Below, piece by piece: positions 40,846 to 50,273 of a DNA stretch of 64,000 nt (its first letter is position 1; each line of letters opens with the position of its first letter). The notes below the pieces were generated by a model, which searched no databases, was not told the origin of the DNA, and saw nothing but the letters and a program-made list of their open reading frames with translations. The position numbers were made by a program, and so were the translations under genes. Source of the stretch: Myxococcales bacterium (GTDB lineage Bacteria > Myxococcota_A > Polyangia > Polyangiales > Polyangiaceae); NCBI GenBank assembly GCA_016794345.1, contig JAEUKE010000183.1, positions 1 through 64,000 of the forward strand, in the 5' to 3' direction.

Positions 40846-42453
40846 TCAGCCGCGGAGGATCGAGACGAGGCTCTTCAGGGCGCCGGTCGCGGCTCGCGCG
40901 CGCGCGCCGATGCTCGATCCGTAGATCGTGCCGATCACGTTCTTCGTGAGATCGAAGGTGGCCGGCCGGATGGGGTAGACGGAGACGCCGCCGCCGATGC
41001 GGACCCGGTCGCTCACCATGGCCTTCTCCAGGCAGCAGGCGCGGAGGCCTTCCCGGCCGTTGATACGGCCGAACCCGGAGACGCCGACCCCGCCGAACGG
41101 GAGCGCCTGGATCATGTAAGCCAGCCCGTAGTCGTTCACCACGGTCATGCCGGCGCGAATGCTGCGAGCCACCCGTTCGCCGCGCGCGACGTCTTTCGTG
41201 AACACGCTCGCGCCGAGCCCGTAGGCGGTGTCGTTGGCGAGCCGCACGGCCTCCTCCTCCGAGGAGACGCGCACGATGACCATGACGGGACCAAACTGCT
41301 CTTCCTTCGCGATGCGCATGGTGTGGTCGACGTCGACCAGCACGGTGGGCTCGAAAAATTGTCCGCCGAGGTCCGGCCGGCGGCGGCCTCCGACGAGGAC
41401 CTTGGCGCCGCGCTTCTGCGCGTCGGCCAGGAGCTCCTCGATGATGTCGAGCTGGCGAGGCATGGTCATCGCGCCCACGTCGACGGTCTCTTTGAGCGGC
41501 GGTCCTTGGCGGAGCGCCCGCGCCTTCTCGGTCACGCGCTGCACGAACTCGTCGTAGACCGCGTCCATCACGTAGAGGCGCTCGACCCCGACGCACATCT
41601 GGCCGCAGGCCGTGAAGACGCCGAGCATCGCCTGGCTGGACGCGTGGTCGAGATCCGCGTCGTCCAGGACCAGCATCGGGTCCTTTCCGCCGAGCTCCAG
41701 CACGACGGGCACGAGCCCCTCCGAGGCGGTGGCCATCACCTTGCGCCCGTTGCCGGGCGAGCCGGTGAAGAAGACCTTGTCCACACCCGAGCGGACGAGC
41801 GCTGCGCCCGTCTCGCCGTAGCCAGTCACGATCTGCACGAGGTCGGGGTCGTGGCCGCGGCGGCGGAGCACGTCGCGGAAGATGTCGCAGAGCGGTGCGG
41901 CCGACCACGACGTGTGCTCGCTCACCTTGGCCACCACCGCGTTGCCCGCGAAGAGCGCGGGGACCGTCGGGCAGAACAGGTTGTGGAACGGGAAATTCCA
42001 CGGGCAGAGGACGCCCACGACCCCGAGGGGCTGGTACTCCACCCAGGCCTTCTTGTGCATCAAGAAGCCGCTCGCGCGAGGCTCGGGGCTCAGGTCCTTC
42101 TCGCCGTTGTCGAGCACGTATCGGATCTTCTCGCAGACCGGGAAGACCTCCCCGAGGGCGGCGTCGACCATGGTCTTGCCGCTGTCCCGGACGCAGAGCC
42201 GGCAGATCTCTTCCTGGTGCGCGACGATGTGATCGAGGATCTCGCGGAGCACGGCGCGCCGCTCCGCAAACGACGTCTTGCCCCAGGCGACCTGCGCGGC
42301 GCGCCCGCGCTCCACCACGGCCCGCACCTCGTCGAGCGTCATCGCGACGACGGAGCCGAGGGGCTCGAGCGTCGCGGGATCGTGACATGGCACGACGCGA
42401 TTGGGCTCGGCGGAGGCGTCGCGGTTCTCGCGGACCACGGGGATTTCTTGCAT
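40846..42453 (-). CDS. Aldehyde dehydrogenase family protein
   Basis: This is an NAD(P)-dependent aldehyde dehydrogenase of 535 residues. It has the oxyanion Asn in PWNFPFHNL, the cofactor glycine motif FTGSPGNGRKV, the catalytic Glu in VLELGGKDPM, the catalytic Cys in ACGQMCVGVER and the FGP strand EEQFGPVM. The C-terminal PFGGVGVSGFGR is normal for the class. Compared with typical ~490-residue enzymes it has a ~35-residue C-terminal extension (LTKNVIGTIYGSSIGARARA). This is similar in length to membrane-associated or plant/fungal succinate-semialdehyde-like forms. The substrate is not deduced. ATG 42453 is preceded by AGAGGA. Confidence 0.95.
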   Translation of the reverse strand: MQEIPVVRENRDASAEPNRVVPCHDPATLEPLGSVVAMTLDEVRAVVERGRAAQVAWGKTSFAERRAVLREILDHIVAHQEEICRLCVRDSGKTMVDAALGEVFPVCEKIRYVLDNGEKDLSPEPRASGFLMHKKAWVEYQPLGVVGVLCPWNFPFHNLFCPTVPALFAGNAVVAKVSEHTSWSAAPLCDIFRDVLRRRGHDPDLVQIVTGYGETGAALVRSGVDKVFFTGSPGNGRKVMATASEGLVPVVLELGGKDPMLVLDDADLDHASSQAMLGVFTACGQMCVGVERLYVMDAVYDEFVQRVTEKARALRQGPPLKETVDVGAMTMPRQLDIIEELLADAQKRGAKVLVGGRRRPDLGGQFFEPTVLVDVDHTMRIAKEEQFGPVMVIVRVSSEEEAVRLANDTAYGLGASVFTKDVARGERVARSIRAGMTVVNDYGLAYMIQALPFGGVGVSGFGRINGREGLRACCLEKAMVSDRVRIGGGVSVYPIRPATFDLTKNVIGTIYGSSIGARARAATGALKSLVSILRG

Positions 42454-42557
42454 GGCGATCCTCTAATCCGGCCCGGCGAGGATGTCATCGGCGCGGCTTG
42501 TCGCGGGCGAATCCGACGCCGGTGCAAGAGCGGCCGGAAGCGGAGTAGGCTCACCCG

Positions 42558-42896
42558 GTGCTGCGCCGGCTCGTCCATCCAGTCGTCATGGTGCTCGCGT
42601 TCGCTTGCGGTGGGCAGCGCGTGGGGGACGAAGGCTACTTCGCCGGCGAGCCTCTTCCACCGCCCGAGAAGCCCAAGGCCAGCGCGGCGGGGCCGATCGC
42701 GTCCGCGTCATCGAGCGCGGCGCCCGACGCCGGCGCGGCCGCCATCTGCGATTCCCCGCCTCCGGGCGGCTTCCCCAGGTGCAACGCGGACAAGACGAAC
42801 GAGCCCTGCGTCGCGCCGGGTATCGGGGAGTGCTTTCTGCACTGCGCCAAGACGACTCGATCCGTGCCGTGTCAGTCGCCGCCGCCGAGCCCCTGA
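42558..42896 (+). CDS. Small Cys-rich lipoprotein
   Basis: The 112-residue secreted lipoprotein (GTG 42558) has a signal peptide ending in VLAFAC (lipobox). A Pro/Ala/Ser linker follows, then a ~45-residue Cys-rich end (ICDSPPPGGFPRC, EPCVAPGIGECFLHC, VPCQ) with six Cys that could form three disulfides. No family is recognised. It is divergent from the aldehyde dehydrogenase (104 bp between starts). Confidence 0.65.
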   Translation: MLRRLVHPVVMVLAFACGGQRVGDEGYFAGEPLPPPEKPKASAAGPIASASSSAAPDAGAAAICDSPPPGGFPRCNADKTNEPCVAPGIGECFLHCAKTTRSVPCQSPPPSP

Positions 42897-42943
42897 ACGA
42901 GCTCTGACATCGGCGTCACGCGAAGCTTGTTTCGCCTGAAGGC

Positions 42944-42963
42944 GCGAAGCGAACGCGCTTCGC
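42944..42963. terminator. Hairpin after the small lipoprotein gene
   Basis: GCGAAGCG (42944-42951) pairs with CGCTTCGC (42956-42963) around an AACG loop, 47 bp after the lipoprotein stop. It could end that transcript. No T-run follows, so this is only a candidate. Confidence 0.4.
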
Positions 42964-43100
42964 TGCGCGCAAGCGGCCGCGCTGCGCAAGCTTCCGTCGC
43001 GCGACGACGTGATCGCGCGGCTGTCCGAAGTCGATGAATCGACGGTGCGGCTGGTCCGCGGCCTGCTTGTGGTTCGACGTGCCCGTATCGGGAGGTCTTC

Positions 43101-46100
43101 GTGGAATTGATGCTCTTGTTCGCAGCAGCGATTCTCTTCCTTTGGCTCCTCGCGTCACGAGAGAAGGACGTGGCGCGCATCAAGCGGCTCGAGTCTTCTG
43201 TCGAGCACCTCTATCAAGCGGGGAGCGCGGTCGCGCATCGCGTCAGCGCGCTCGAGTCGCGGGGATCGTTCGCCCCGCCTGCGCCCTACCGCGTCGCGGC
43301 AGAGGTCGCTCCGCTCGCGTCACCAGGATGGCAGCCGGCGCCGCGACCGCTCGTCGAGCCGGCGCGTCGCCCGACACCTGAGCCGGTGCACCGTCCGGCG
43401 TCTGAGCCGGCGCCTCGCTCGGCCGCGCCTCCGGCTCCGGTCGTGGTGACGGAGGCACGCAAGACGCTCCCCTCGGCCGGGCCTGCGGGCGCGCCGCCGC
43501 GCGCGATCGAGCCGCCTCCTGCGGGCGCGATCCCCGCGGACGACCCGCCGGCAGACAAGCCTACGATCGAGTGGGAGCGATGGATCGGCGTGCGCGGTGC
43601 AGCGGCGCTCGGCGCCGGCATCCTCGTCATCGCCTTGTTCTTCTTCCTCCGTCACTCCATCGCCGTCGGCTGGCTCACGCTCGAGCTCCGGGTCGCGCTC
43701 GGTGCGTTCGTGGGCGTCGGCTGCGTCGCGGCGTCCCAGCTCCGCTTGCAGCGAACCCACCGGGTCCTCGCGAGCTGGCTGACCGGCGCCGGCGTCGCCG
43801 GGCTCTACGCCACCATCTGGGCGGCCACGACGATCGCCCAGATGGTGGGCCCGGTCACCGCGTTTGCGCTCGTCGTGCTCGTCACCGCGGGCTGCGTGGC
43901 GCTCGCGATCCGGAACGACTCCTTGCCGACGGCGCTCCTCGGCGCGGCCGGCGGGTTCGCCGCGCCGCTCATGCTCTCGCTCGACGTCGAGCGGCCGATC
44001 GCCACGATCGCGTACGTGCTCGTGCTCGACGTCGCGATGATCGTGCTCGCTGCGAAGCGGCGCTGGTGGTCGCTCTCGGCGCTCGCGATGCTCCTGTCGG
44101 CCGCGTACGACGCCGTGTGGGTCGCCACGCAAGACAGCCCGGCCGGCTTGCTCCAGGTCGGCGTGCTCACGGTGTTCGCGGGCGTCTTCGGAGGGGTTCC
44201 GGCCTTCGCCATGGGTGACACCTCCGAGCGCGACGCTCCGCCTTCGCCGCTCGCGCGGCTGACGCGGTACGGCTCGGTGATCGTCCCGCTCGCGTTTGCG
44301 GCCTGGCTCACCCAGAGCCCGACGAGCGCGTCGAACCCGGCGCCGATCGGCGCTCTCCTGATCCTCCTCACGGTGCTCGCGGCGTTCATCGCGCGCGTCC
44401 AGCGAGAAGCGGCGCTCCCGTTCCTCGCGGCGCTCGGCGCGCCGGGCGTGCTCGCGGCCTGGATGGCTCGCGCCGACGTGGCTGCGAACGCCAGCGGCCT
44501 CGGCGTGCTGCTCGTCTTGCTCGCGGGCGTCCACGCCGGGCTCGTCCTCCTCACGAGGCGTGACCTGCGTGACGATCGACAATCTCCCGCGCACGACGAC
44601 GTCGCCGCGATCGCGGTCGCGAGCGCCGTCGTCTATCTCGTCTTCGCGCTGGGCTGTACCGCCGCCGCGGGCGCGCTCGCCCCCGACCCTTGGGCAGCTT
44701 ACCTCGTGACCGCGTCGGCGCTGACGGGTGCCGTGATCTTCGTCGCGAAGGTCGGCGCGGCCCCGTCGCTCGCCTCGCTCGCCGCGGTCGCCTACCCGGC
44801 GGTGGCGCTCGCGATCGGTTTGCCCCACACGCTCGACGACACGCCGGCCTTCTTCGCGCTGGGCGCTTCCCTCGCGGTGGTCGCGGGGCTCGCCGTCGTC
44901 GGTCGCCGCGCCGCGGATGCGGAGCGACGCGAGCTCATCGCCGCCGCGCGCCGGGGCGCGCTCGCTTCGCTCCTCGCGCTGGCCCCGACGGCAACCACCC
45001 TCGATCTCGGCGTCTTCACCGCGCTCGCGTTCGCCTTCGGCTTCGCCGCCCTGGCCACGAAGGGCGACGACGAGAGCACCTACTCGACCGTCCTCGTGCT
45101 CGAGGCCATCGCGATGGTAACCATGACGTGGCTGTCATCGCAAAGCGTCGAGCCTCGGGCGGGCTGGGCCTCGATCGCGGTGTGCGGCGTGTTCCTGGCG
45201 GCGCCTCTCTTGCCGGCCCTGGGGCTCACCGCCGCGGCGTCGGTCCCGCGCGGTCAGGTGCTCGGGGCGGCGGCCTTCGCGCTCGGCGTCGGCGCTCGGT
45301 TCTTCACCTGGGAAGCGGAGCTGCTCGGAGCGGGCGCCGCGGGGCTGGCTGCGGCGTTCGCCGTCCTCTACGTCGCGCTCCGACGGGTGACGACCTCGGA
45401 CGCCGTCCGGGACCAGTCGGCGCAGTGGCTCGGCAGCGCCGCCATCGCGCTCGCCTCGGCAGCGATGGGGCTCACTCTGCGGAACGAGCTGCTCACCTGG
45501 GGCTGGGCAGCGCTGGGCCTGGCGCTCACGTGGCTCGCGTGCCGCAAGCGCAGCGACGCGCTCGCCGTGGTCGGCGTCGTTCACCTGGTGATCGCAAACG
45601 CCAGGGTCTTCGCCAACCCGGCCGTGCTCGGGTACCACCCTCGCGGCCCGGTCCCGGTCCTCAACTGGATCACGCCGACCTTCTTGCTCCCGGCGCTCGC
45701 GGCCGCTCTCGGCTGGGCGCTCCTGTCGCGGCTCCGTGAGCCGACCGGCGAGAAACACGCCCTCCGCGTCGTCCCCGCCACGCTCGCCTTCGTCACCGTG
45801 TTCGCCTGGGCCAACGTCGTCGTGCTCGACGTGTTCTCCGCCGGCGCGACGATCTCGTTCGCCGCGGCGGCGGTCCAGGCCCGCGATCTGTCGATCAGCC
45901 TCGTCTGGGCCCTCTTCGGGACCTCGCTGCTCGTCCTCGGCATGCGGCGCGGCGTGAGGGCGCTCCGGTGGTCGAGCCTCGTCCTCGTGCTCGCCACGGC
46001 GGGCAAGGTGTTCCTCGTCGACCTGTCCCAGCTCGAGGACCTCTACCGCGTGGCCTCGCTGGCCGGCCTCGCGATCTCGCTCCTCGGCATCTCGCTGCTC

Positions 46101-46142
46101 TACCAGCGCTTCGTCTTCCGTCCGCGCGCGGTGGCCACCTGA
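43101..46142 (+). CDS. DUF2339 family giant polytopic membrane protein
   Basis: The 1013-residue protein (GTG 43101) has an N-terminal anchor (LMLLFAAAILFLWLL) and a short coiled segment. A Pro/Ala-rich linker (~residues 60-150) and WERWIGVRGAAALGAGILVIALFFFLR follow, which is the DUF2339 family signature. About 25 or more further hydrophobic helices come next. The family is widespread in Gram-negatives and its role is unsettled. No catalytic motif is seen. The upstream gap 42897-43100 holds the hairpin at 42944 and no convincing gene. Confidence 0.85.
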   Translation: MELMLLFAAAILFLWLLASREKDVARIKRLESSVEHLYQAGSAVAHRVSALESRGSFAPPAPYRVAAEVAPLASPGWQPAPRPLVEPARRPTPEPVHRPASEPAPRSAAPPAPVVVTEARKTLPSAGPAGAPPRAIEPPPAGAIPADDPPADKPTIEWERWIGVRGAAALGAGILVIALFFFLRHSIAVGWLTLELRVALGAFVGVGCVAASQLRLQRTHRVLASWLTGAGVAGLYATIWAATTIAQMVGPVTAFALVVLVTAGCVALAIRNDSLPTALLGAAGGFAAPLMLSLDVERPIATIAYVLVLDVAMIVLAAKRRWWSLSALAMLLSAAYDAVWVATQDSPAGLLQVGVLTVFAGVFGGVPAFAMGDTSERDAPPSPLARLTRYGSVIVPLAFAAWLTQSPTSASNPAPIGALLILLTVLAAFIARVQREAALPFLAALGAPGVLAAWMARADVAANASGLGVLLVLLAGVHAGLVLLTRRDLRDDRQSPAHDDVAAIAVASAVVYLVFALGCTAAAGALAPDPWAAYLVTASALTGAVIFVAKVGAAPSLASLAAVAYPAVALAIGLPHTLDDTPAFFALGASLAVVAGLAVVGRRAADAERRELIAAARRGALASLLALAPTATTLDLGVFTALAFAFGFAALATKGDDESTYSTVLVLEAIAMVTMTWLSSQSVEPRAGWASIAVCGVFLAAPLLPALGLTAAASVPRGQVLGAAAFALGVGARFFTWEAELLGAGAAGLAAAFAVLYVALRRVTTSDAVRDQSAQWLGSAAIALASAAMGLTLRNELLTWGWAALGLALTWLACRKRSDALAVVGVVHLVIANARVFANPAVLGYHPRGPVPVLNWITPTFLLPALAAALGWALLSRLREPTGEKHALRVVPATLAFVTVFAWANVVVLDVFSAGATISFAAAAVQARDLSISLVWALFGTSLLVLGMRRGVRALRWSSLVLVLATAGKVFLVDLSQLEDLYRVASLAGLAISLLGISLLYQRFVFRPRAVAT

Positions 46143-46229
46143 TCGTCGGTTGGGTGGAAAGGTCGGAGGGCGCGACGGTCCCTAGTTTTCTGTTCGCCGG
46201 GGCGCCCCCCCGACTACCATGAGGAGCCC

Positions 46230-47579
46230 ATGCGCCCGGACATCGGCGTGACCGTCGCTGGTCGCTACCGGCTCGAGAGCCCGCTCGCCGTCGGCGGGAT
46301 GGGCTCCGTCTGGGTGGCGACACACGTCGGGCTCGACGCGCGTGTGGCGGTGAAGTTCATGTCGGACGAGGTCGCCCTCGCGCCGACGGGGCGCGCGCGC
46401 TTCGAGCGGGAGGCCAAGGCCGCGGCTCGATTGACCAGCCCCCACGTCGTCCGCGCGACCGACTACGGGGTGGAGGACAACACCCCGTTCATCGTCATGG
46501 AGCTTCTCAACGGGGAGTCGCTCGAGGCGAGGCTCCGCCGGGAGACGCGTCTCACCCCGGAGGACACGGCCAAGATCGTGCGACAGGTCTCGAAGGGCCT
46601 CGCCGAGGCCCACGGCCTGGGCATCATCCACCGCGACCTCAAGCCCGCGAACATCTTCCTCGCGTGCGTCGGGGACGAGGAGATCGCCAAGGTGCTCGAC
46701 TTCGGCATCGCCAAGGAGACAAACAAGGCGCTCGTCGTGGACGACGACACGAAAAGCGGGACGCTGCTCGGGTCGCCGCAGCACATGAGCCCCGAGCAGG
46801 CGCGTGGCGCGGACGTCGACGCGCGCAGCGACCTCTGGTCGCTGGGGGTCGTCGCGTTCCGTTCGCTCACCGGGCACCGCCCGTTTGCTGGAACGAACAT
46901 GGCGGACGTGGTCGCGAAGATCTGCATCGATCCCATCCCCAAGCCGAGCGCGCTCATGCCCGAGCTGGGCGCCCGGTTCGACGCCTTCTTCCAGAAGGCC
47001 TTCTCACGAAACCCGGCGTTCCGGTTCCAATCGGCGCGCGAGCTGGCCGACGCCTTCGCCGAAGCGACAGGCGTAAAAGATGACAGCATGGTCATCTCTG
47101 TCGTCAGGCCCCTCGTCTCGGCGGAGGTGGCTCCGCGAGCCGAATCCACGGCGGCGTTCCTCGCTCGTGCGAGCTCGGTCGACACGGTCGAGCTCACCCA
47201 TACCGGCACCACCCGCGACGGACCGCCTCCGGAGGTGACCCAGACGAAAGACAGGCGGGCGCCCTTGGCGATCGGCGCCGCGCTCGCGGGTATCCTCCTC
47301 GGCGGAGTCATGTACCTGGTGTTCCGGACGCCGAGCGCGCCCGCGACCGAGGAAAGCGCGGCCGCTGGCGCGCCCGCGTCCACGGTCGGCTCGGGCGCGT
47401 CTTCCCCCGAGGTGACGCCGATCACCAGCGCCGCCGCGTCGTCCTCTGCCGCCGTCGAGGTGAGCGCGTCCGCGTCGGCACCCGCGTCCGCTGCCTCCAC
47501 CGTTCGCCGCCCCCCTGCGGCGGCGGGCCGGCCGAGCAGTCAGGTTCAGCCGAAGAGGTCGAGTGATCCGTTCTTCTGA
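46230..47579 (+). CDS. Ser/Thr protein kinase with C-terminal membrane anchor
   Basis: This is a Hanks-type kinase of 449 residues. The motifs are LAVGGMGSVWVATH (P-loop), RVAVKFM (Lys), HRDLKPANIFL (catalytic loop), VLDFGIAK (DFG) and GSPQHMSPEQARG (activation segment). A single membrane helix follows at about residues 350-370 (APLAIGAALAGILLGGVMYL). The outside or periplasmic tail is Ala/Ser/Pro-rich (SAAAGAPASTVGSGASS) without a folded sensor domain. The 3' end overlaps the PEGA-like gene by 17 bp, and three more genes follow without gaps, so the kinase heads an overlapping four-gene set. Confidence 0.93.
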   Translation: MRPDIGVTVAGRYRLESPLAVGGMGSVWVATHVGLDARVAVKFMSDEVALAPTGRARFEREAKAAARLTSPHVVRATDYGVEDNTPFIVMELLNGESLEARLRRETRLTPEDTAKIVRQVSKGLAEAHGLGIIHRDLKPANIFLACVGDEEIAKVLDFGIAKETNKALVVDDDTKSGTLLGSPQHMSPEQARGADVDARSDLWSLGVVAFRSLTGHRPFAGTNMADVVAKICIDPIPKPSALMPELGARFDAFFQKAFSRNPAFRFQSARELADAFAEATGVKDDSMVISVVRPLVSAEVAPRAESTAAFLARASSVDTVELTHTGTTRDGPPPEVTQTKDRRAPLAIGAALAGILLGGVMYLVFRTPSAPATEESAAAGAPASTVGSGASSPEVTPITSAAASSSAAVEVSASASAPASAASTVRRPPAAAGRPSSQVQPKRSSDPFF

Positions 47580-48495
47580 GCGCTTCGCGATCGCGCTGGG
47601 TTTGGTCGTGCTCCTGTCTCGCGCCGGCTCCGCCTGGGCCCAGGGCGACGCAGCCCCGACGACCGATCCGAAAGAGATGGCGCGTCGGCAGGGCGAGGAG
47701 GCCCTGGCGCTCCACGCCCAAGGGAAATTCGCCGAGGCGTACGCTCGCTTCGAGACGGCCGAGCGCATCGCGCACTCGCCCGTCTTCCTCCTGTGGATGG
47801 CGCGGTCCAAGCGAGCGCTCGGAGAGCTCGGCGCCGCCAAGCGCCACTACGCGCGGGTGGTGGCGGAGTCCTTGCCCGCCGACGCGTCACCCAACTGGAC
47901 GCAGGCCAAGAAGGAGGCGGAGGCGGAGCTCGCGGCGCTCAGCCCGCGGATCCCGACCGTCGAGGTGAAGACGCCGCCGGGGACGGGGCGGCTCACGCTC
48001 GACGGCGCACCCATCACGGCCGCCGCCGTCGTGGAGGTCGATCCCGGCGACCACGAGGTCGTCTACACGCCGGAGGGCGGAGCGCCCACGAGCCGCCGCA
48101 TCCACGTGGCGGAGGGAGAGCCGCGTGTCCTCGTTCGCTTCGACGGGCCGCGCGCCGACGCTGGCCCGGAGGCGGAGGGCTCGGTGATCCCGGGAGCGGT
48201 GCTGCTCGGCGTGGGTGTGGGCTCGGTGCTCGCTGGCGCGGTTACCGGGGCCTACGCCCTCGTGCTCGCGGGTCAGGTGAAGGAGGGCTGCGACGACCAG
48301 AACCGCTGCCTGGCGTCGGACCAGGGCAAGGCGGAGGACGCAGACACGCTCGCTCGCGCCTCGACCGGGCTCTTCATCGCGGGTGGCGTCCTCAGCGCCG
48401 TCGGAGTCGTCTTGGTCATCGTCCGGCCCGGAGGAGCGCCGAGCACGGCCCTCCGCGTGGGCCCGACCTGGGCTGGGCTGGATGTCCGCTTCTGA
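47563..48495 (+). CDS. Exported TPR/PEGA-like membrane protein
   Basis: The 310-residue protein (GTG 47563) starts with a signal peptide (ALGLVVLLSRAGSAWAQ). A TPR-like helical part follows (MARRQGEEALALHAQGKFAEAYARF ... ARSKRALGELGAAKRHYARVV), then a PEGA-like strand domain (VEVKTPPGTGRLTLDG ... VDPGDHEVVYTPEGG). Two membrane segments close the protein (AVLLGVGVGSVLAGAVTGAYALV and STGLFIAGGVLSAVGVVLVIV), with two Cys between them (GCDDQNRC). It overlaps the kinase stop by 17 bp and the next start by 14 bp. This layout recurs in myxobacterial kinase clusters; the function is unknown. Confidence 0.75.
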   Translation: MIRSSERFAIALGLVVLLSRAGSAWAQGDAAPTTDPKEMARRQGEEALALHAQGKFAEAYARFETAERIAHSPVFLLWMARSKRALGELGAAKRHYARVVAESLPADASPNWTQAKKEAEAELAALSPRIPTVEVKTPPGTGRLTLDGAPITAAAVVEVDPGDHEVVYTPEGGAPTSRRIHVAEGEPRVLVRFDGPRADAGPEAEGSVIPGAVLLGVGVGSVLAGAVTGAYALVLAGQVKEGCDDQNRCLASDQGKAEDADTLARASTGLFIAGGVLSAVGVVLVIVRPGGAPSTALRVGPTWAGLDVRF

Positions 48496-49282
48496 CCGAG
48501 CTGCGGTCCTCTCGGTGGCCTGCATCGTCGCGGGCAGCGCGTGCGCATCGCCTCCCCCGCCCGGCCAGCTCGGGCCGCTCGATCACGCGATCGGCCCCGC
48601 AGCTGCCCCCACGTCGTCAGCCGCGCCGTCGCCGCTCTCCTCGGCGTCGACCGTCGCGACGCCTGCAGGCCCGACCGAGGCCGCGGAGCCCGCGTCCCGC
48701 GCGTGCCCCGAAGACATGGTCGACGTCGCGGTCGCCTGCATCGATCGGTTCGAGGCTCCCAATGAGCGCGGGCAGAAGCCGCTCCTCATGCAGTCGTCGG
48801 AGGACGGCGAGAGATGGTGCGAGGACCGCGGCAAGCGCCTCTGCACGGAGGACGAGTGGGTCCGCGCGTGTCAGGGGCCCCGCAGGCTCGCCTACCCGTA
48901 TGGTCAGCGATTCGAGTCGGGGCGATGCAACGACGAAGGCACCTACCGCGCGGTCGACTGGAAGACGCTCGGGACCTGGCCCTCCGATGCCGCGAGAGCG
49001 ATCGTGGAGAAGCTCGACCAATCCGAGCCGAGCGGGGCTCGCGAGGGCTGTGCGTCCGCGGAGGGCGTCTTCGATCTCACCGGCAACGCAGCCGAGTGGG
49101 TGGTCCGCACGAAGAAAAATGAGACGAACTACTCCCACGTCGTCAAGGGCTGCTTCTGGGGCCGCTGCTTCCGCGTGCCCCACGAGCCCTCCTGCGAATA
49201 CGTGAACTTCGCGCACCCGGCCGGCTTCCGGAGCTACGAGATGGGCTTTCGGTGCTGCAAGGAGAGGACCGCGCCGCAATGA
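48482..49282 (+). CDS. SUMF1/FGE-like lipoprotein
   Basis: This is a 266-residue exported lipoprotein. The lipobox VAGSAC lies near residue 21. A Ser/Ala/Pro linker is followed by a formylglycine-generating-enzyme (SUMF1) fold: CPEDMVDVAVACIDRFEAPN, ERWCEDRGKRLCTEDEWVRAC, DLTGNAAEWVV and GFRCCKE at the end. Many SUMF1-like proteins bind or sense rather than oxidise sulfatase Cys. The active-site Cys pair cannot be confirmed here, and no sulfatase is in the window. The start is ATG 48482. It overlaps the PEGA gene by 14 bp and the creatininase gene by 4 bp. Confidence 0.78.
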   Translation: MSASDRAAVLSVACIVAGSACASPPPPGQLGPLDHAIGPAAAPTSSAAPSPLSSASTVATPAGPTEAAEPASRACPEDMVDVAVACIDRFEAPNERGQKPLLMQSSEDGERWCEDRGKRLCTEDEWVRACQGPRRLAYPYGQRFESGRCNDEGTYRAVDWKTLGTWPSDAARAIVEKLDQSEPSGAREGCASAEGVFDLTGNAAEWVVRTKKNETNYSHVVKGCFWGRCFRVPHEPSCEYVNFAHPAGFRSYEMGFRCCKERTAPQ

Positions 49283-50265
49283 CGAAGCCAATCCCGATCC
49301 TCGAGCTGTCGCACGCCGAAATGGTCGAGACCATTCGAGCGACCGACGCGCCCGTCTTCGTGGCCGTCAACCCGGTCGAGTTCCACGGCCCACACCTCTC
49401 GCTCCACAACGACAAGCTCGTCACCGAAGGCCTGAGCCGGGACCTGCACGCCGCCCTCGCCGACGGCCGCGCGGACTTTCCGTTCCTCGTGGCGCACGAG
49501 CTGGAGCTCGGGGTCGAGCCCTGCTCCGGCCCCGGGACCCGCCATGTGCCATACGCCCACGTCCGCGCCGTGCTCCTCGAGACCGTGCGCGCGCTGGCGG
49601 AGATCGGCGTGAAGCGCATCGTCATCAACACCTTTCACGGCGGCGGCCTCCACAACCTGGCCATCGAAGAGGCCTGCGCGGCGTTCACCAAGGGCGGAGG
49701 ACGCGCCTTCGCGCCGCTCGCGATCGCGCTGAGGAGCATGGTCGACCTCGACCCGACGCTGCTCGAGGACGCGCTGCAGGTCGTCCCGGAGGCCGAGCGA
49801 AGAGCCGTGGCGGAGGACCTGCGCTTCGACTTCCACGCGGGCTGGCTGGAGACCTCGCTCGCGCTCCACTACGCCCCGACCAGCGTCTCGCCCCGCTTCA
49901 CCTCGCTCCGGCCCGCGCCGTCGCTCGCTCCCGATCCCCTGCTCCGCGGCGCGACCACGATCGCGCGTTTGGTCGGAGCGCGCGGCCTCGCGACCGAGCT
50001 CGATTTCCTGGCCACCGCGGTGACCTGGCCCCGACTACGACCGTTCATCGGCTACACAGGCCGCCCGCACCTCGCCTCGGCGGAGGCGGGCGCGCGCATC
50101 GCGGCCACGTTCATCGCGCGTTACGCCGAGGCGGCGCGCGCCGTGCTTTATGGAGCGGCCGACCAGCCCAGGGCGCCATTCCGCTTCTTGCCAGCGCTCA
50201 CCTTGGGCGGTCGCCTCGCGCCGACGTTCGTTCCCCTCTCGGACATCGACGCCGAGAGCTCTTGA
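49279..50265 (+). CDS. Creatininase-family amidohydrolase
   Basis: This is a creatininase-superfamily protein of 328 residues (ATG 49279, ATGA overlap with SUMF1). It has the metal-site pattern NPVEFHGPHLSLHNDKL (Glu, His, Asp), then FHGGGLHN and FHAGWLETSLAL (His, Glu). These are the positions that bind two metals in the family. The substrate is unknown: other members act on creatinine, formamidopyrimidines or small amides. It is the last gene of the overlapping kinase unit, so its activity may be regulated together with signalling. This is an unusual partner for SUMF1. Confidence 0.8.
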   Translation: MTKPIPILELSHAEMVETIRATDAPVFVAVNPVEFHGPHLSLHNDKLVTEGLSRDLHAALADGRADFPFLVAHELELGVEPCSGPGTRHVPYAHVRAVLLETVRALAEIGVKRIVINTFHGGGLHNLAIEEACAAFTKGGGRAFAPLAIALRSMVDLDPTLLEDALQVVPEAERRAVAEDLRFDFHAGWLETSLALHYAPTSVSPRFTSLRPAPSLAPDPLLRGATTIARLVGARGLATELDFLATAVTWPRLRPFIGYTGRPHLASAEAGARIAATFIARYAEAARAVLYGAADQPRAPFRFLPALTLGGRLAPTFVPLSDIDAESS

Positions 50266-50273
50266 GGCTCGGC

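Noticed and set aside
42935..43110. Small frame reading LRKLPSRDDVIARLSEVDESTVRLVRG-like peptide before the DUF2339 gene
   Set aside because: The peptide looks protein-like, but there is no ATG or good start, and it ends inside the DUF2339 start. It may be a gene remnant; support is too thin to annotate.
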